Both the position numbers and the translations under genes were made by a program. Positions 12,901-25,513 of a stretch of DNA of 64,000 nt are shown here, piece by piece. Where the stretch lies: assembly GCF_000516985.1 (NCBI RefSeq), contig NW_006917093.1, forward strand, positions 4,154,001 to 4,218,000. Direction: 5' to 3'. The stretch is from Pestalotiopsis fici W106-1. Its lineage: Eukaryota > Ascomycota > Sordariomycetes > Amphisphaeriales > Sporocadaceae. How positions within the stretch are numbered: the first letter of the stretch is position 1; every line of letters begins with the position of its first letter. A model generated the notes under the pieces. The model searched no databases. It saw only the letters and a program-made list of their open reading frames with translations, and was not told the origin of the DNA.

Positions 12901-13141
12901 GTCGAGCAAGTGGTGCTGTTGCTTACCAACGCGGGAGACCTATTGTCGACGACTTTTGTGTCGCAGACGCAAGAGCTGATTGGTGACGCTACACCTGTAA
13001 GTCTATTTTTCTTCTTCTATTTGGTCAAGTCTACAATTATTGTATCCGCGACTGCATTGCTAACTTTTTTCTTTTCACTAGCTCGTCGCGTCAGTGTCGG
13101 ACTTTGCCAACGCCATTTTGCAGGCGCTCATGTCGCAATGA
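9970..13141 (+). CDS. Secreted protein made of 19-residue amphipathic modules
   Basis: Exons are 9970-12996 and 13082-13141, giving 1028 aa. The unspliced reading would run on to 13209, but the GTAAGT/CACTAG intron restores a helix-like C-terminus ending ALMSQ. Residues 1-20 form a signal peptide (MRFSRFLLAALAPAGLLADS). A Ser/Gly/Thr linker lies at about 90-110. From about residue 190 to the end the protein is a string of modules with the spacing ..IDLxGLIDxLxPLLxxLxx.., each 19 residues. Many are grouped in threes as 57-residue (171 bp) units, six of them nearly identical in tandem between about 10740 and 11760. The leucine/isoleucine pattern predicts amphipathic helices and there is almost no cysteine. 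I do not recognise the family. A cell-wall or extracellular surface protein is the simplest inference. Confidence 0.85.
10741..12960 (+). repeat. Coding tandem repeats, 171-bp units of three 57-bp modules
   Basis: Consecutive 57-codon units begin at IDLQGILDA-type motifs and continue LLTPDSVNGIVGLLGNAE and LLTSDTVTSLKTILAS. Six units are in strict register. Further on the units shrink to runs of single 19-codon modules (about 12220-12560), then return to the long form. DNA identity is lower than protein similarity because synonymous sites differ, so the repeats are old or under selection. Confidence 0.85.
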
Positions 13142-13813
13142 TGATGAGATATCAAGAGGTATACGAGCTTGCGGGGACTGGGAAAAAGGGTAAACCCAAT
13201 CATCGTTGAAGCATTATACAATGGTATTAATGATTAATGTAATGAGAATCACGAGCATATTTATACAAAACGTGAAAGTTCAAAATAACAGTTGAAATTG
13301 ATAAAATATAAACAGTGAAAAAGTTAAAACGGTCCTTGGTGTTGATGTTTATGTATGCGTAGCCCGGCTTGACAAGTCCCACATACCAAGGACCCTTCCA
13401 AACATCAAGAATGGTTTGGGAAGAGAAGTGAAAAAAAGAAAGTCATGGGCCTGTTGCTCCGATATCTTGCAAAGTGTCCTGCCTCCACACAACTTCCCTC
13501 AAAAAAAGGCTCTCCGACCCTGTGCAGAGAGAGCATCCGGCTCCTGCGACCGACCTCCGAACTTTTATATCCGACTGCTACATGGTAGCAACAATTACTC
13601 AACGATTGTTGTAGAGGCATTTGTGGTAGTATTGAGTGTTGTTTACTCTTTCTTATGAAGTCTCTTTGGGTGGATTGAGACTTCACGTATAGTTGACCTT
13701 TTTTTCACTCATCCAAACCACGCAACCCTGTACGAGTCGTTGGCGCCGCCGTATTCATGGTAGTTTCTACCCTTGGGACTGAGACGGACGGCACATGATT
13801 TGTTGCCGACATT
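13142..13813. other. Intergenic, no gene seen
   Basis: These are the 3' flanks of the repeat-protein gene and the minus-strand small secreted protein gene. The first 200 bases are AT-rich. No supported open frame is present. Confidence 0.55.
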
Positions 13814-14056
13814 CTAGTCGCGTCCGGGGACGCGCAAAGCGATGGGGTGGCTCCTCATGGCTCTCTTGATGGCAGCGGAAGACGCGGTCTCGTTGGTGGC
13901 AGCCGTGGTGGCGTTGGTGGAGGTGACGTTGGCAGTCTCGCCCGTGATGTTGGCACGAGGGAAGTATAGACCCCGGAGGACGTTCTCATGCGGGATAGCC
14001 AGGGCGGCGTGGAGCATGGCAAAGAGCATGAAGACGATGGCAAAGAAACGGGCCAT
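13814..14056 (-). CDS. Small secreted protein, 80 aa
   Basis: This is a single exon with ATG at 14056. Residues 1-20 form a clear signal peptide (MARFFAIVFMLFAMLHAALA) with a probable cleavage before IPHENV. The mature part of about 60 residues has four NxT/S sequons in a Thr/Ala-rich run and a basic C-terminus, and lacks cysteine. It is not one of the disulfide-rich effector types. The sequence upstream on the minus strand is CT/T-rich, as in fungal promoters. No homologue is recognised; a secreted or wall-associated glycopeptide is a reasonable guess. An overlapping plus-strand frame of equal length is its shadow. Confidence 0.6.
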   Translation of the reverse strand: MARFFAIVFMLFAMLHAALAIPHENVLRGLYFPRANITGETANVTSTNATTAATNETASSAAIKRAMRSHPIALRVPGRD

Positions 14057-16660
14057 TTTGTCTGATGTGAGCTTGGGGAGGTAGGCTCTTTGTTTTTTTT
14101 GTTTTGTTTTTTCCGCTTGGGAGGGAAAAAATGGGTATATTCGGTCAACGAGTGATTTGGGAACGAAGCGAAAAAGAGAGTGAGCGTCTAAATCGTCAAC
14201 GACTGACTACTGTGCTGTTGTATAAAGAAGCTTCTGCTTGGGGAACAAGAGACAAAATAGACGAAATGGGAAAGGCCCAACCACCTCATCTTATACCCAC
14301 CGGACACTCATCGGAGCTCGGGGTTTGTATAGATGGAGGGCCAGTTCATATCGATGACACCATCTTTGGGATGTTTCTTCAACGACTCATCTGCAGGCTC
14401 TCGAGTCAATAGTTAAACTTGCTGCGTCTACGATAAGCTGCCTTCCCTATGCACTGCCTATGCTTGTGGCTTGCTGCCTTTGCATGGCGTCGATCGCACA
14501 TAATCCCCTTATACGGCCCCGGACCGAGTCAAGCCCCCGGGCTGCATTAGTCTGGCCATGTCAAAACGGCCGGCTCTGGCACCGTCGCCGCATAAGCAAG
14601 CTGTGGTCTTCGGCTCTTGAGTAGCTTTGAGTAGTAGCCCTCGACCTAGAAAAAGTTAGAGACCCTCCAATTGCAATGGGCAGTCGGAGCTTTCACGCCC
14701 ATTTCTAGAATCTCTAGTGGATACCATTGGCAATTCTTGGCCTCATATAGCAAGTCTTGGCCCCGTGTAGCCGCTGAAAGCTTCTTCACATTAGTCATGG
14801 ATGCACAACACCCACCAAACCATTTCCGGGGGCCGCCATCCCGTCGGCAGAACACACACACACAGACTACCCAAAAAAAGTCTGAACGTTTTGCCACGGT
14901 CCTTGGGTCCCTCGCATCGCACAGCCCTCTCTTGCTGATAACGACGTTGTAGTAGGCAGCTAGCGGTGGCACTTATGCGCGGATAGGGAGCCGAGTCCAG
15001 GTACAAGATTTCTTGGCTCGTTGCGGAACAAGTGATCAGCGCCTTGTCTGATGTAACCGCCTTGGTGCTTGATTCTCGCTTCCCTGGATTCAGCTCAGTC
15101 TGTGCAGCCAGCCCACCTAGCCGAGCACGAAAGGAACAAAAAAGCGCAATCGCAGCGATTTGATTAGGCTTGCTTGGCTGGCCTGATAGGCAAGTGGATG
15201 AAGAAAGCCCACGCTTATGCAGGAACATCTGTGTAACCCAGGATCCAGATGCCTTCTCGACCTTGCTTAGACTTGCGCACCAAACGCCATGAGACGAAAA
15301 TATTGGATGATTTTTTTTTTTTTTCGCTCCCTCTTCTCTTCGTTTGTCAAGGTTGTCGTCTGAAATAAGCAGAATGATACGAGCGGCTTGCGCTTATTAA
15401 CAGACCCATAAGCATGTTCGTTACCTATAACCCAAAAACAGCGCGTCCGTATCTGCCCGGACAAAGCCTAAGCTGGACTCCGCAGCGCAGTGCGGCGACG
15501 GATTGGGGCTGCATTTCGGGATCGGGAGGCGTTCGTTTGGTGCGGGTCCACTACGTTTTGGTGCAGGGTAACGAAAACGCCCACTATGTATAACCAACAA
15601 CTATAAACAAAGCTCCATTTCTTTCCCTTTTTTCTTTCTTTCTCGTTTGGCTCGACGTTGAGAAGAAAAGACGCTTCCAGCCTTAATGCAAAAGGCAGAA
15701 AAATAAGATAAAATGCATACACTAGCAATTGTGCATCTCGGTCAAATTTCTGAATTTGTGCCACGCTTTAGCAAGAGCTACACACAACTTATTCCCACCT
15801 GTTAGCACGTTCTTTTTTTTTTTTTTCCAGCCAGGGGGTGGGATCCCCCCCAGATAACCACACATACAGCCAAGCGCGCCTGGCAGCATTCGTGTTTTCA
15901 GCCGGCTTGGCGTGGGAATAGGCGTGGGAGGTTGCATTTTTTTAGAGCTGAGCCAAAGCAAAGGGACTCACTCATCCATGTCCACTGAGACGAACCATAC
16001 AAATAGAGATGCGAAGAACAAACACGTTTCCAATCCCAACAGATTCTGCAATCGTGGCGGCATCTACATGTCATTTCCTTCCTCTTGACTCCCAAAAATA
16101 CTACACATCACCTTCAGCCACATATGCAGTATGCAGGTGGTGCAGAAGACAATATCCATCTGGTTGGGGTGCCACAGATAGGTGATTGACGGATGATTTT
16201 CTCACCTAGGAGTTGTGCATGCATCCCACCCCTTCCCACTGTCCATGTATTGCTGCTGCTGCTCTACTGTGAGCATGTACCAACTTTTTCTAAGTTTGCA
16301 AGATAAAGGCAGATCCAATCGCATCCACAATCCTCCCGAGATAAGAAGACGGAGAAACTTTTTGTTGAGCTCCGACGTGCACCCAGAGGGAGGAGGGAAG
16401 GAGACAAGAAAGAAAGAAAAAATCGATATTATGTGAGTTCAAGGTAAAATAAAATAAAATAAAATAATTGAGTTGGGCAGGTCAAAGTATTGATATCTAT
16501 GATACAGGACGATCTAGACTCTGTAGATCAGTTACAGCTTCGCAGATCCGATCGGCAACTCGGCTGGCCCTCGCGACGCCATCGATCAAAACGCGTTGTG
16601 CACATCGTATCGCATTCTTTTGCACCTCTTTGCCAAGGAAATAGACAGAGGCATGCCGTC
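14057..16660. other. Gene-poor region with simple-sequence tracts
   Basis: In 2.6 kb I find no gene. It contains T14 runs (15311-15324, 15813-15826), a short CA run near 14856, CT-rich segments and an AAAAT repeat (16444-16467). Open frames of 60-145 codons on both strands overlap these tracts and lack family features. Confidence 0.6.
16444..16467. repeat. AAAAT simple repeat
   Basis: About five copies of the pentamer AAAAT lie in tandem. It is a plain microsatellite with no evident role. Confidence 0.8.
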
Positions 16661-18163
16661 TTACTGGAGGTGCTCTTGGTGCTCACTCAACACGATCGTC
16701 TCTAGTGGCAGTGGCACTGCAGGTGAGCCCCAGGCAAACATTTGTACTTTTCGCTCCCCGTCATATCTGTTGGCGTTTCTCGACTTTCTCACGGCCTCGG
16801 CACCGCGTTTGGTAACCTTTTCGTGATATTCCGCAATCATCTCGGGCAAGTCTAGTGAGGGTGCAGAGTGAGCGCTACTACTAAACACCTTGGCCAACAA
16901 GATGGCATCCGTCATGGCATGTATGCCCCCCTCTCCTCTGACTGCAGGAAAGATAATATCAGCGACGGACTTTCTTCCATGATACTGCTACTATAATGAG
17001 TTTTGCCTTACAGGGGGTCATGGGGTGAATGGCGTCGCCAAGAAGCGCGATGCTTCCCCGGGGCAAACTCGAGATCATCTCCGAGTCTCGGAAGACAAAC
17101 TCGTCGTCTCGTATACCGTCGGCCGTGGTCAGCTCGACGATCTCGCGGAGCTGCGGGTCAAACGGCGCGAGGGCCTTCTGGACGTATGCGAGCTTATCTT
17201 TGCGCGAGGCCGTTCGCAGCCAGTGACCAGGTGTACCCACGTCGGCATCGTCCTCCATGTGAAACCAATAAAAGTCGCCAGACTGTCCATCCGGGGCGAC
17301 TTGCTGCAGGCCGACAAAGGTCCTCGAGCTGACGCCAGGCGACGCGATGTAGCAGCTGTGACCCAAGCTGAGCTGGCGTTCCATGGCTGCTCCCGACAGT
17401 TTGACGTCGCCTATGATGGTGGCGGTGGGAACAATGTTGAGCACTTCGTGGTTGGAGCGTTGCATCAAATGCTCTCTCACTGCACCTCGTTATCAGTCAT
17501 GGTTCTTCTTCTCGTAAGTCTCAGAGCTTTGCAACAGACCGGTGCTGTTGACCCCGTCTGCGCCAACTACAACGTCTCCCGTGGCGCATGTGCCATCTGC
17601 AAACTCTACAGTCACCTGCCCTGCATCGGTATTATCGATATGCACTAGGTGCTTGCTCCATTGGATGGGAATATCTGTCGCGAGCCATTGCCTCAGTTTG
17701 GGCCGGTTTGCTCGCAGACAGGGCGTTTCGGGAGTATCCTGCACGCCTACCCGCTGGTTGACTGCGCCCGTGTAGAAGCATATTTGCGTACTCAGGTCCA
17801 GCGGCGTTAAGTGGTTGACAGCCTTGCGAAGATTGGGCAAATCCGATGGTACTGCATTCTCGAGTTCCTTGAGGATACTATGCGCAGACAAGGTAAAGAG
17901 CGCTTGATTAGCATGTTGCACCACAGGGATTCTCGCCAAGACACGCAATGCGACAGAGAATGTCGGCTCAACCGGAAAGTGATGTTACAGAGTACATACG
18001 TATGAAGTCCTATAGCCCACCCTTGCGATCGGGCTTGCTCACTGTTATCGCGTTCAAAGACGTCAAATGTAATACCTTGTTTGCGCAAGCACTGAGCCAG
18101 CGTCAAGCCGCCCAAACCGGCTCCAATGATAAGAACATGCGGTCGTTTATTGATTGATGCCAT
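16661..18163 (-). CDS. FAD-dependent aromatic monooxygenase
   Basis: Four exons (18163-18000, 17931-17540, 17479-17012, 16941-16661) give 434 aa; the three introns of 60-70 nt close in frame. The N-terminal dinucleotide-binding motif LIIGAGLGGL lies at 11-20, the middle motif GADGVNS ends exon 2, and GDAIHPMTPFRGEGG (G333-D334) binds the FAD ribityl chain. The length and motifs fit group A flavoprotein monooxygenases (salicylate-hydroxylase-like), which insert oxygen into aromatic or polyketide substrates using NAD(P)H. There is no membrane segment, so it is probably cytosolic. It lies downstream of DUR3 and the NRPS-like gene on the same strand, which permits a role in a small biosynthetic cluster. 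The substrate is unknown. Confidence 0.9.
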
Positions 18164-18796
18164 TATGCGTGTTGATTACTTGATTTCTAATCATCTGTAC
18201 TCACCAATATCAAAAATCTCACGATTGAATGGCATCATTTATACCATTCAAGAACAGTGGTGATAGATGGGTGAAAAATGCAGACGTCATGTCGGGCGTT
18301 GGACTAGTCGCGAGGCCGGCCGGTGACTATAATTGTGCGACGAAGTTTTAGGTGAACGTGGAGGACTTAGTATTAGTAGGAACAAGTTCATTTCGGCCCT
18401 TGGCCCCGGCCTTGTCTCCTACAGCAACGGCGCTGTGCTCGGTCGCCGCCCAACCTATCGGCAGTAAGAGGATTATCACCGGCGACCGGGGATTCGTAAC
18501 TCGGTGCTAGCATGGGATGCTTCGGATATTGATGAATTGCACTCCGGCCGAGAAATCTAACATCGTGGAACATCTCAAGACTTTCTTTGCAGTGAATTTT
18601 GCTTCCTTCACAATGTCCTGCGTGGAATATGTCGCGATTACCCTAGGCTTCGTCTTTGACACAAGTCGTCTAACTAAGGTTATATAGGTGCCTAAAAACG
18701 GGCCAATTAAGCCCGTCTTACAGGCAAGATTCGTGTAGCGTCATCCTTTGATAGCTATTCTATCTTGGAATAAAGTACGGGCAAATGAGTACTATT
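18164..18796. other. Intergenic gap, no gene seen
   Basis: This holds the promoter of the FAD monooxygenase gene (which starts at 18163 on the minus strand) and the 3' flank of DUR3. No open frame of note is present. Confidence 0.55.
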
Positions 18797-21257
18797 TTAG
18801 ACAGCCTGGCCCTCAGTCTCTGCTTCTTTCTGGTCCTTCGGCGACGGCGATTCGGGAGATGGTGTTTCCCGGGAGTTCGGCGTGATTGCGCCTTTGCCTC
18901 CTGTGCCGCGAACCACGGTCCAAATCTGTCGATAGCCACCATCAAGAATTGGGTAGACGTTGCTGACAATTAGAGTAAACCAAAGATATACGAAAGCAAC
19001 CACCATCCAAGCAGTAAAGAACTTTGTCGCGGTCAGCTACAAAATCTCTCGAAATATTGATCGGGAAGGCTCATACATTCTTGGAAAAGACCATTTTTGC
19101 GCCGTACATGGGCAGGGGCCACAAAAGCGCGTGTCCCGTGATGGTGAGTACCGACCAGAACGCAGCCCACCATCGCATTTTCTTCATGTATTGTACTCTT
19201 TCAGGACTCGACCACGAAACGTTGGTATCGCCATTCGTTTGCACCCTTTTGATCTTTTGGAAAATGTTCCAATCAAAAGACTCGGGCTGTGCAAGGGAGA
19301 TCGCAACAGACACTGGTAACGGGACCAAAAAACCAGTAACGCAGCCGAAAAGACACGGCATTGTACCCCCGGTGGAGGTGATGGACACCTCTCCATAATA
19401 TGCATAGGCCGTGCCGAACCAGACCGAGAAGCTGCAAATAATCCCAACAATCGGGGATGCAATGGCCGCCATTCTCGTCTGGCCCTTCCAAAAGAGTGTG
19501 AAGCAAGTGGGAAAGACGCCAGGATTGACCACATTCCCAATGGCGTACAAGAGCCAAGACATGTCCACTCCTCCATAGTGGAATGCTGTAGCCAGAGTAG
19601 ATATCACAATCGAGGTCAAGATCACTCCGAGATGCGACCATCGAATCAGCTGCTGGTTGGATGCATTCATGTTGATATAAGTACCGTAAATATCAAAAGA
19701 AATGATTGAGCTTGTAGCAATCATTTGTGCAGAAGCGATTGATGTCGATGCCTCATATCATTGTTAGCAATATGATTGTTAATCTATCCAAAACAGTGCG
19801 TACCATGAAGATTGTCAATAGAATGGCGACACAGCCAGCTTGGCCGGCGACAGCTTGGGTCACGTATGGTAGAACCAAACCACTGCTGATCTCTGTCTCG
19901 GTCATCATCTGTACAGAATTAGTACCAGTTCCGGTAATTTGACACAGGAATGGCACACTCTTGGGTAGATTGGAAAAGCTGGAGTCTGCTCCAAGACCAA
20001 CGCAGCGAGTCCCACTACGGTCCCGACTGTCCATGGCACCGAAAATGAAGCCACGCCACCCAGTACGTATCCCGGCACAGCAGCAGCAACGTCGGCGGAA
20101 AAGCCCTAGATGTTCATTTTCAGTTTCTGAATACGCTATCATCAAGGTCTCAAGAACCAACCTTTTGCCAAAATCCAGTGTCCATAATGACACTGCCAAA
20201 GTTGGAACTGGTATCAGTTAGCCATTTATTCTGGGCAAGACAGCTTTTCGAAGCTGTGCAAGTCTAGAGGACCACAGAAACGTACATCACATGGAGGATA
20301 CCAAAATACAGGCACCCATCACTCCGCATGGTGAGGTGGCTGCCTTGCCAATTGCCAGCCACCGAGCTCTCTCGATCTCTGGCCATTATACCATCGTATA
20401 GAGCACCAATAGAGCCAATCTCGGGGGCGGTGATGACTTTGATCGTGAACCAGCACAAAATGATCATAATGACAAATGTGTGCACAAAGTCGGTCAGAAA
20501 GGTCGCGCGGAGACCTCCAAAGTAGGTGTAAATAGCCACTCCAAGCTGAAATAAGTCAAAATCAGGATGCAAGTGACTTTTTCTTTGAGTACGGAAGTTT
20601 TCTCACCGGCATTAGATATATGCTTGCTAGGATATGCATTCCCGTCAACGATGTGACGGCAGTACCAGCACCCAGCAGCATGCTGGAGAAGACGAGCATA
20701 TTATTGACGAGGCAGAACACGATCCAGAGCACATGAGCCACGGCGCCATACCTCTTCTTGACCAGCTCCAGAAGGGTATGCGCGTGCGGCGCCCGACGTT
20801 TGGCCTCGATGGAAATGAGGGACAGGAAGCACACAGTGGTGCTGGCCGAGGCTCCCCACCATACCCCTAGGGCGACGCCGTATCGATACGTGAGCAACGA
20901 CGCGCCCAGCAGCGCGGTGCTGTATAGCCACGAGGAGATGACGGCGGCGGCTGTCAGGCCCGTCCCGACGCTGCGATTAGCCACCATAAAACTAGAGGAG
21001 TATGTTTTAGTGTTTAATTTGTAATACTTTACACTTGAGCTCACGTTTCTGTAGAGTGATTATCCTCATGGAGAGTTTTCTTCATTGCTCTGGTAACCCA
21101 GATCATACCTGGAGCGAATCAGCATATTCTTCTTTGGAATGAAAGCAGAGGGCAGTATCGGCTGAAATAGCTTACCGAGAGCAAATACTGCGCCAAGCCC
21201 GACGACAACGCCATATCCGGCGCTTTGAGGCAGCGGAGGAACTGCTTGGGTTGACAT
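18797..21257 (-). CDS. DUR3: Urea/polyamine active transporter, DUR3 type
   Basis: Nine exons (21257-21176, 21108-21045, 20991-20607, 20545-20286, 20207-20162, 20105-19959, 19908-19804, 19751-19077, 19021-18797) give 662 aa, and every intron (50-78 nt) closes in frame. Characteristic stretches include STETFMVANRSVGTGLTAA, YTYFGGLRATFLTDFVHTF, MDTGFWQKGFSADVAAAVPG and IATSSIISFDIYGTYIN, all in the order seen in fungal Dur3 sodium:solute symporters. The protein should span the plasma membrane about 15 times and import urea, and often polyamines, with protons. The tail is short, Pro/Ser/Glu-rich and cytosolic. DUR3 genes are usually nitrogen-repressed through GATA factors; I did not find a convincing site cluster. 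The start is the ATG at 21257. Confidence 0.92.
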
Positions 21258-21675
21258 GACCACTACTTTGTGCTGGCAGATTGTTTATTTCTTTGTGAGC
21301 AAGATAAAATGCAATCTGGATTTCTATTTCCTTCTATCTGATATATGGTTCCTCCATCGTGACCGTCATGTACTTGTATACTGGCCGGGCCGAGCTGGTC
21401 TTATTTCCGGGAATACGGCATATCTCAGGGAATATTACGTGCGATCACGACGTGCATGCTTGTGGGGCAATACGGCAGCAACAATCCGATATGAATGTTT
21501 GTCTCGGTCATCGATATAATACATCGTCGCCTTAATTTGGCCCAGGTGTCGTTGTACAAGGAGCATGAAAAGCGCAGCTTGGAGTGGTCACTGGGGCGAA
21601 GAAATCGCGTTCTTGAATGCAATTTGTATTGTATTGTTCTATGTATAGGGTCGTCCTCAAAGCATGAAAAACGCT
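21258..21675. other. Intergenic gap between DUR3 and the NRPS-like gene
   Basis: This 418 bp must contain the DUR3 promoter and the 3' end of the upstream NRPS-like gene. Nothing else is seen. Confidence 0.55.
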
Positions 21676-24600
21676 CTACCAATATCGTTGCAAACGCCCC
21701 AGCATCTTCTTGACATATTCAGTTTCTGTCACGTCTGGCAGCTTCTGCAAGGTAGGACTGTCCCTCTGTGTCTTTTCCGTCAAATACAAGAGGTCGCCAC
21801 CAGCCTTATCGCTCTTGCCGGTTCCATATTTGCTTTCGAACCACTGCAGCAGTTTGATCGGAGGGTTCTTGGACGGATCTTTTTCCGAATTCCTCAGACG
21901 CTCCATCCACTCTCCTGGCGGTAGTGCTTCAAACTCCAGACCCGCTTCACGGAGAGCAGGATGCAGCTCCTTGGCGTAGTGGAACCTCCTGGGATTGAGG
22001 ACATGGTAGACCAGGTCAGTATCTGCGACGGTCTTCTTTGTGACTTCTTCCAATGATCCACCTCCAATGACGCCAGCTAGCTCTAGAATAGTGGTCGCAG
22101 CCAGGTCGACGGGAAGCCATGATGTTTGCTGTCAAAGATGTTAGCATAAAGCTGCCCAATGACGACAGAACAAGGAGGGAACCAACCTCATCAAGCTGTG
22201 GCAGAGCACCTGTCGTTTTTGCCGTTTGTATCATGAGAGCCATCCCTTCTGTGGCATTCCACTCGCCAACACGTGTATCTGCGACCAACTGGCCGATGCG
22301 CAGTACTCGCGCAGGCGCTCCAAAGTTGCGCGCCGCATTGATGGTGATGTGCTCACCAACATATTTCGACCTTCCGTACCCAGTCTTTTGAGCATACTCG
22401 GGAATTGCCACGGGGGCTTCCCTGACGGTACCGGGACGCGGAGACCCGGCGCCGGCTGAAACAGACGAGCAGAAGAAGAAGCGAGCGGGGTTGGTCGTGT
22501 CTACAGAAAGACACAGCTGGATCAGATTGTGAACACCGCCTATGTGTTGACTTTCAAAGCTCTGCACGGGAATGTTAAAGTTGACAGCCCAAGCGCTGTG
22601 TATCACCAGGGTAAGAGTTGACTTCAAATCAGCCAGTCTCGTGGGGCCGAGCCCTAGGTCTGACTGGCCGAGGTCACCAGCAATTGGTATGACTTTTTGT
22701 TTCTCCTCGGGACTGAGGTCAAGACCTCGGACCGCAAGAGACTGCAGTATACGTTCGAGACCAGCCTCATCTGACTTTGCTCTCACCACAGTCCATACGG
22801 CGGAGACATTCGGTCTCGACACCAGTTGAGCAAGCATGTGGGCTCCAAGGCCACCGGTTGCCCCGGTAAGCAACTAATGCATTTTGTCAGAAACGAGACA
22901 CATGCAAAGGTATCTTCCCATTTCCATGGTACATGGTAGTTACTTACGACGACCTCCGTGTTTGGTAGGGGCTTTCCATTGCCCTTGTGTTGTTCAAATG
23001 TAGAGTACTTGTCAATTAGATCCTGCATTACCTGCAGCTCATCATGAGTTTGAACGGAGGTTCCTTCTCTCAGTGACTCGAGATGCTTCGCCAGCGCACG
23101 AACACTACCGGTTTCATAAATGATATTCTGACCCAAGTCGGAATGTCTCCCGCCAAGGTCAAGCTTGGTACGGATAATGTTTCTCAGCTGGATGCACATC
23201 AAGCTGTCAACACCAGCCGCAAAGAGGTCATCCTCGGCCGAGACGTCGGCGCCAATTTTAATCTTGAGATTGAGGAGCAAGAAGTTTTCAAGTTCCTCCC
23301 CGGAAAGCTTCAGACTTCCGCCTTGTTCGGGCTCAAAATTGGCATATGCCTGCTCAATCTCGCTTGCAAACTTCTTGTACGTGGCCAATCTGATGAATGT
23401 CGCCTTGTCCGTTTGGGGAAAGATTGTATCGGCCGGCATGATGACTACCAGCTCGCGGGAAATGTGAGAGTAGGTTTCGGCTCTGCTGTTCGCCTCTTCT
23501 ACCACGGGCCAGACCTTTTCAAAGAACTCCTCCTTGGATAGCCCTGCTGCATTGTCTGCGGGAATGATCAGAATACCTGGACACTCTTTGCCTTCACCAA
23601 ACACGATTGCGTCCCGAACATGACGATTTTGCCGAACATGCCCCTCAATTGGCAGAGGCAAGACCTTTTCTCCATTGATCAAAGTGAATCGATCATCCAA
23701 GCGGGAGGCATATTTCCACAAGCCAGGACGGCTCTTGTGTCTCGTAAACAGGTCTCGCGTTCGGAACGAATTCGGTGGGTCGTCTGAATTGATGGTACTC
23801 TTGGAGGGCAGACCATCGAGAGCTACACATTCATACAGACCCGGGGAGATTTCGTCCATGAGCACATAGGGCTCGGACGGCTTGATCAAGCGCAGATAAC
23901 TCCAATCCTTGTCGTCCGGATATCGAGCCGAGGTCATGAGTCTCCCTGTTTCGGTCCTTTCACAGAGTGAGTACAATGATCTATGTCATGGAGTCGCGAG
24001 TTGGGAAGACCTACGATCCGTAGTTGCCCACTAGATAGACGCCTTTTTCAGTAAGAAGGTCGCCTAGACTGTCAGGACATCCACTCCCGGCATACAGGAC
24101 CATCTTGACTGCCGCAAGAGCGCGAACGCCCTCTTCGCTTTCGGCCAGGAGCTTGATGACATATGGAACCGAATGCAAGAGCTCTGGCTGGATATGATTC
24201 AATACCTGCACGAGACCGGACCCTGTCAATGGGAGCTTAAAGTTTGTTATGTACAGCGGTTTTCTCGAGTGGATGGATCTGAAGAGTTCCAAAACGCCAT
24301 GCGCATGAAAGAGGGGTGAGGTGATGACGGCCTTCATGCCCATGTTGGTAGCGAATGTACTGAGACAATTGCCATTGCTCAGGAAAATCGGCTTGGGCAG
24401 CCCCGTTGACCCCGATGAATGGAGAATAATGGCAATCTTTTTGCGCTCTGCCTCGGGGTTATACACCCGCGAGACCTTGGGAGCCACGACGCCATAGTAG
24501 TCGGAATGCTGCAAAAGAGGCAGAACGGTGATTTCTCTCACTTTTGCAGTCTCTGCCAAAACCGCATCATAGGTCGGAGTCGATAAAACCGTGTTGCAAT

Positions 24601-25090
24601 CTGTCAATTTCAAGAGTTGGATGATGGCCGGACTTGGGAGCCGGGTTGAAATGAAGAAGACGGTATAACCCAAGCGGAACAGCGCCAAGGTAGTGGCAAT
24701 AACATGGAACCCAGACTGCGCTAGAATGCCCACGACAGGCGGTTTTGTGAGGGACGGATCCTGCATCGACCCGCAATGGTTAGTGCTAATAATGGCTGGC
24801 GACGGCGGCGGCCAGCAGAGCGCCAAAGCTTGCTAGGTACTTACCACTTCCGCCAGGCCGAGCTGCTTGAGTTTCTGGGCTGCTGCATCGGCATAGAGGT
24901 CGCAACTCTTTGCGCTGTGCTCTTCAAAGTCTAGGAGGCCTTCATTTGGATAACCCAGCATGGGGAGATCCCCCATCTCCTCGGCACGTGCCCGGATCAG
25001 CTCATCTATAGTGGCGAGCGGAGGCTTTGACGAGTCTACATGTTGAGATGCGCTGAAATCAATGCTGCCGATCGCTACGGGCGGAGACAT
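21676..25090 (-). CDS. NRPS-like adenylation-thiolation-reductase enzyme
   Basis: Five exons (25090-24845, 24760-24015, 23956-22948, 22873-22187, 22128-21676) give 1046 aa, all in frame. Domains in order: adenylation (residues 1 to about 540) with the A3 core LHSSGSTGLPKPI and NYGSTETGR; a carrier domain with DDLFAAGVDSL, in which Ser582 would take phosphopantetheine; and a reductase domain from 668 with LLTGATGGLGAHML and the Tyr833-x3-Lys837 catalytic pair in GYGRSKYVGE. There is no condensation domain. Such enzymes activate a carboxylic acid as its adenylate, hold it as a thioester and release it as an aldehyde or alcohol using NADPH. The length of about 1050 aa is normal for the class. 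The substrate is unknown. Aminoadipate reductase Lys2 is longer, so this is more likely a secondary-metabolism paralogue. Confidence 0.92.
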
Positions 25091-25513
25091 CTTGACTGAC
25101 AAAGAGCGACCCCGACAATCACAAAACAGGAAAAGCCAAACTTTGGATCGGCCCAAGTAGAGAATGTATGGATATCTAGTCCTGAATTGAGTTTCAAAGT
25201 CATCGAGCCAGTATTTAAATAGCCAGTATGCCAAAGAGGAGGTCGTTCGACTGATCGTGTACAGTATCCGAGCATCAAATGATACTGTATTCACTGCGCG
25301 CAATTGGAAACGGATATGTATTTCCACGGCAGAAGAATTGATAACGAACCAACCGAATACGGACTGTTTATTCTCATATAGGTTCTACATAAACCTGGAA
25401 AAGTTGATTGGCAGCCAGCGGGCGACATCTCCAATATTGGCCTTGTCATTCTTCTCAACCACAAACAGACATGAAGAGAGCAATGACCAGCAATTCCGTA
25501 GTGCCACTGCCAT
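25091..25513. other. Intergenic gap, promoter of the NRPS-like gene
   Basis: A TATTTAAATA-like stretch lies near 25209-25219, about 120 bp upstream of the minus-strand start, and could serve as its TATA element. No gene is seen. Confidence 0.45.

Noticed and set aside
12015..12929. 304-codon minus-strand open frame inside the repeat-protein gene
   Set aside because: It mirrors the tandem repeats of the plus-strand gene; no stop appears because of codon periodicity. The plus strand has a signal peptide and intron.
13142..13209. Read-through C-terminus of the repeat protein to 13209
   Set aside because: A canonical intron (12997-13081) restores frame and gives a C-terminus of the same helix type as the repeats.
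21258..21263. Start of DUR3 at an upstream GTG
   Set aside because: The ATG at 21257 follows immediately and fits the family start; fungal genes do not normally use GTG.
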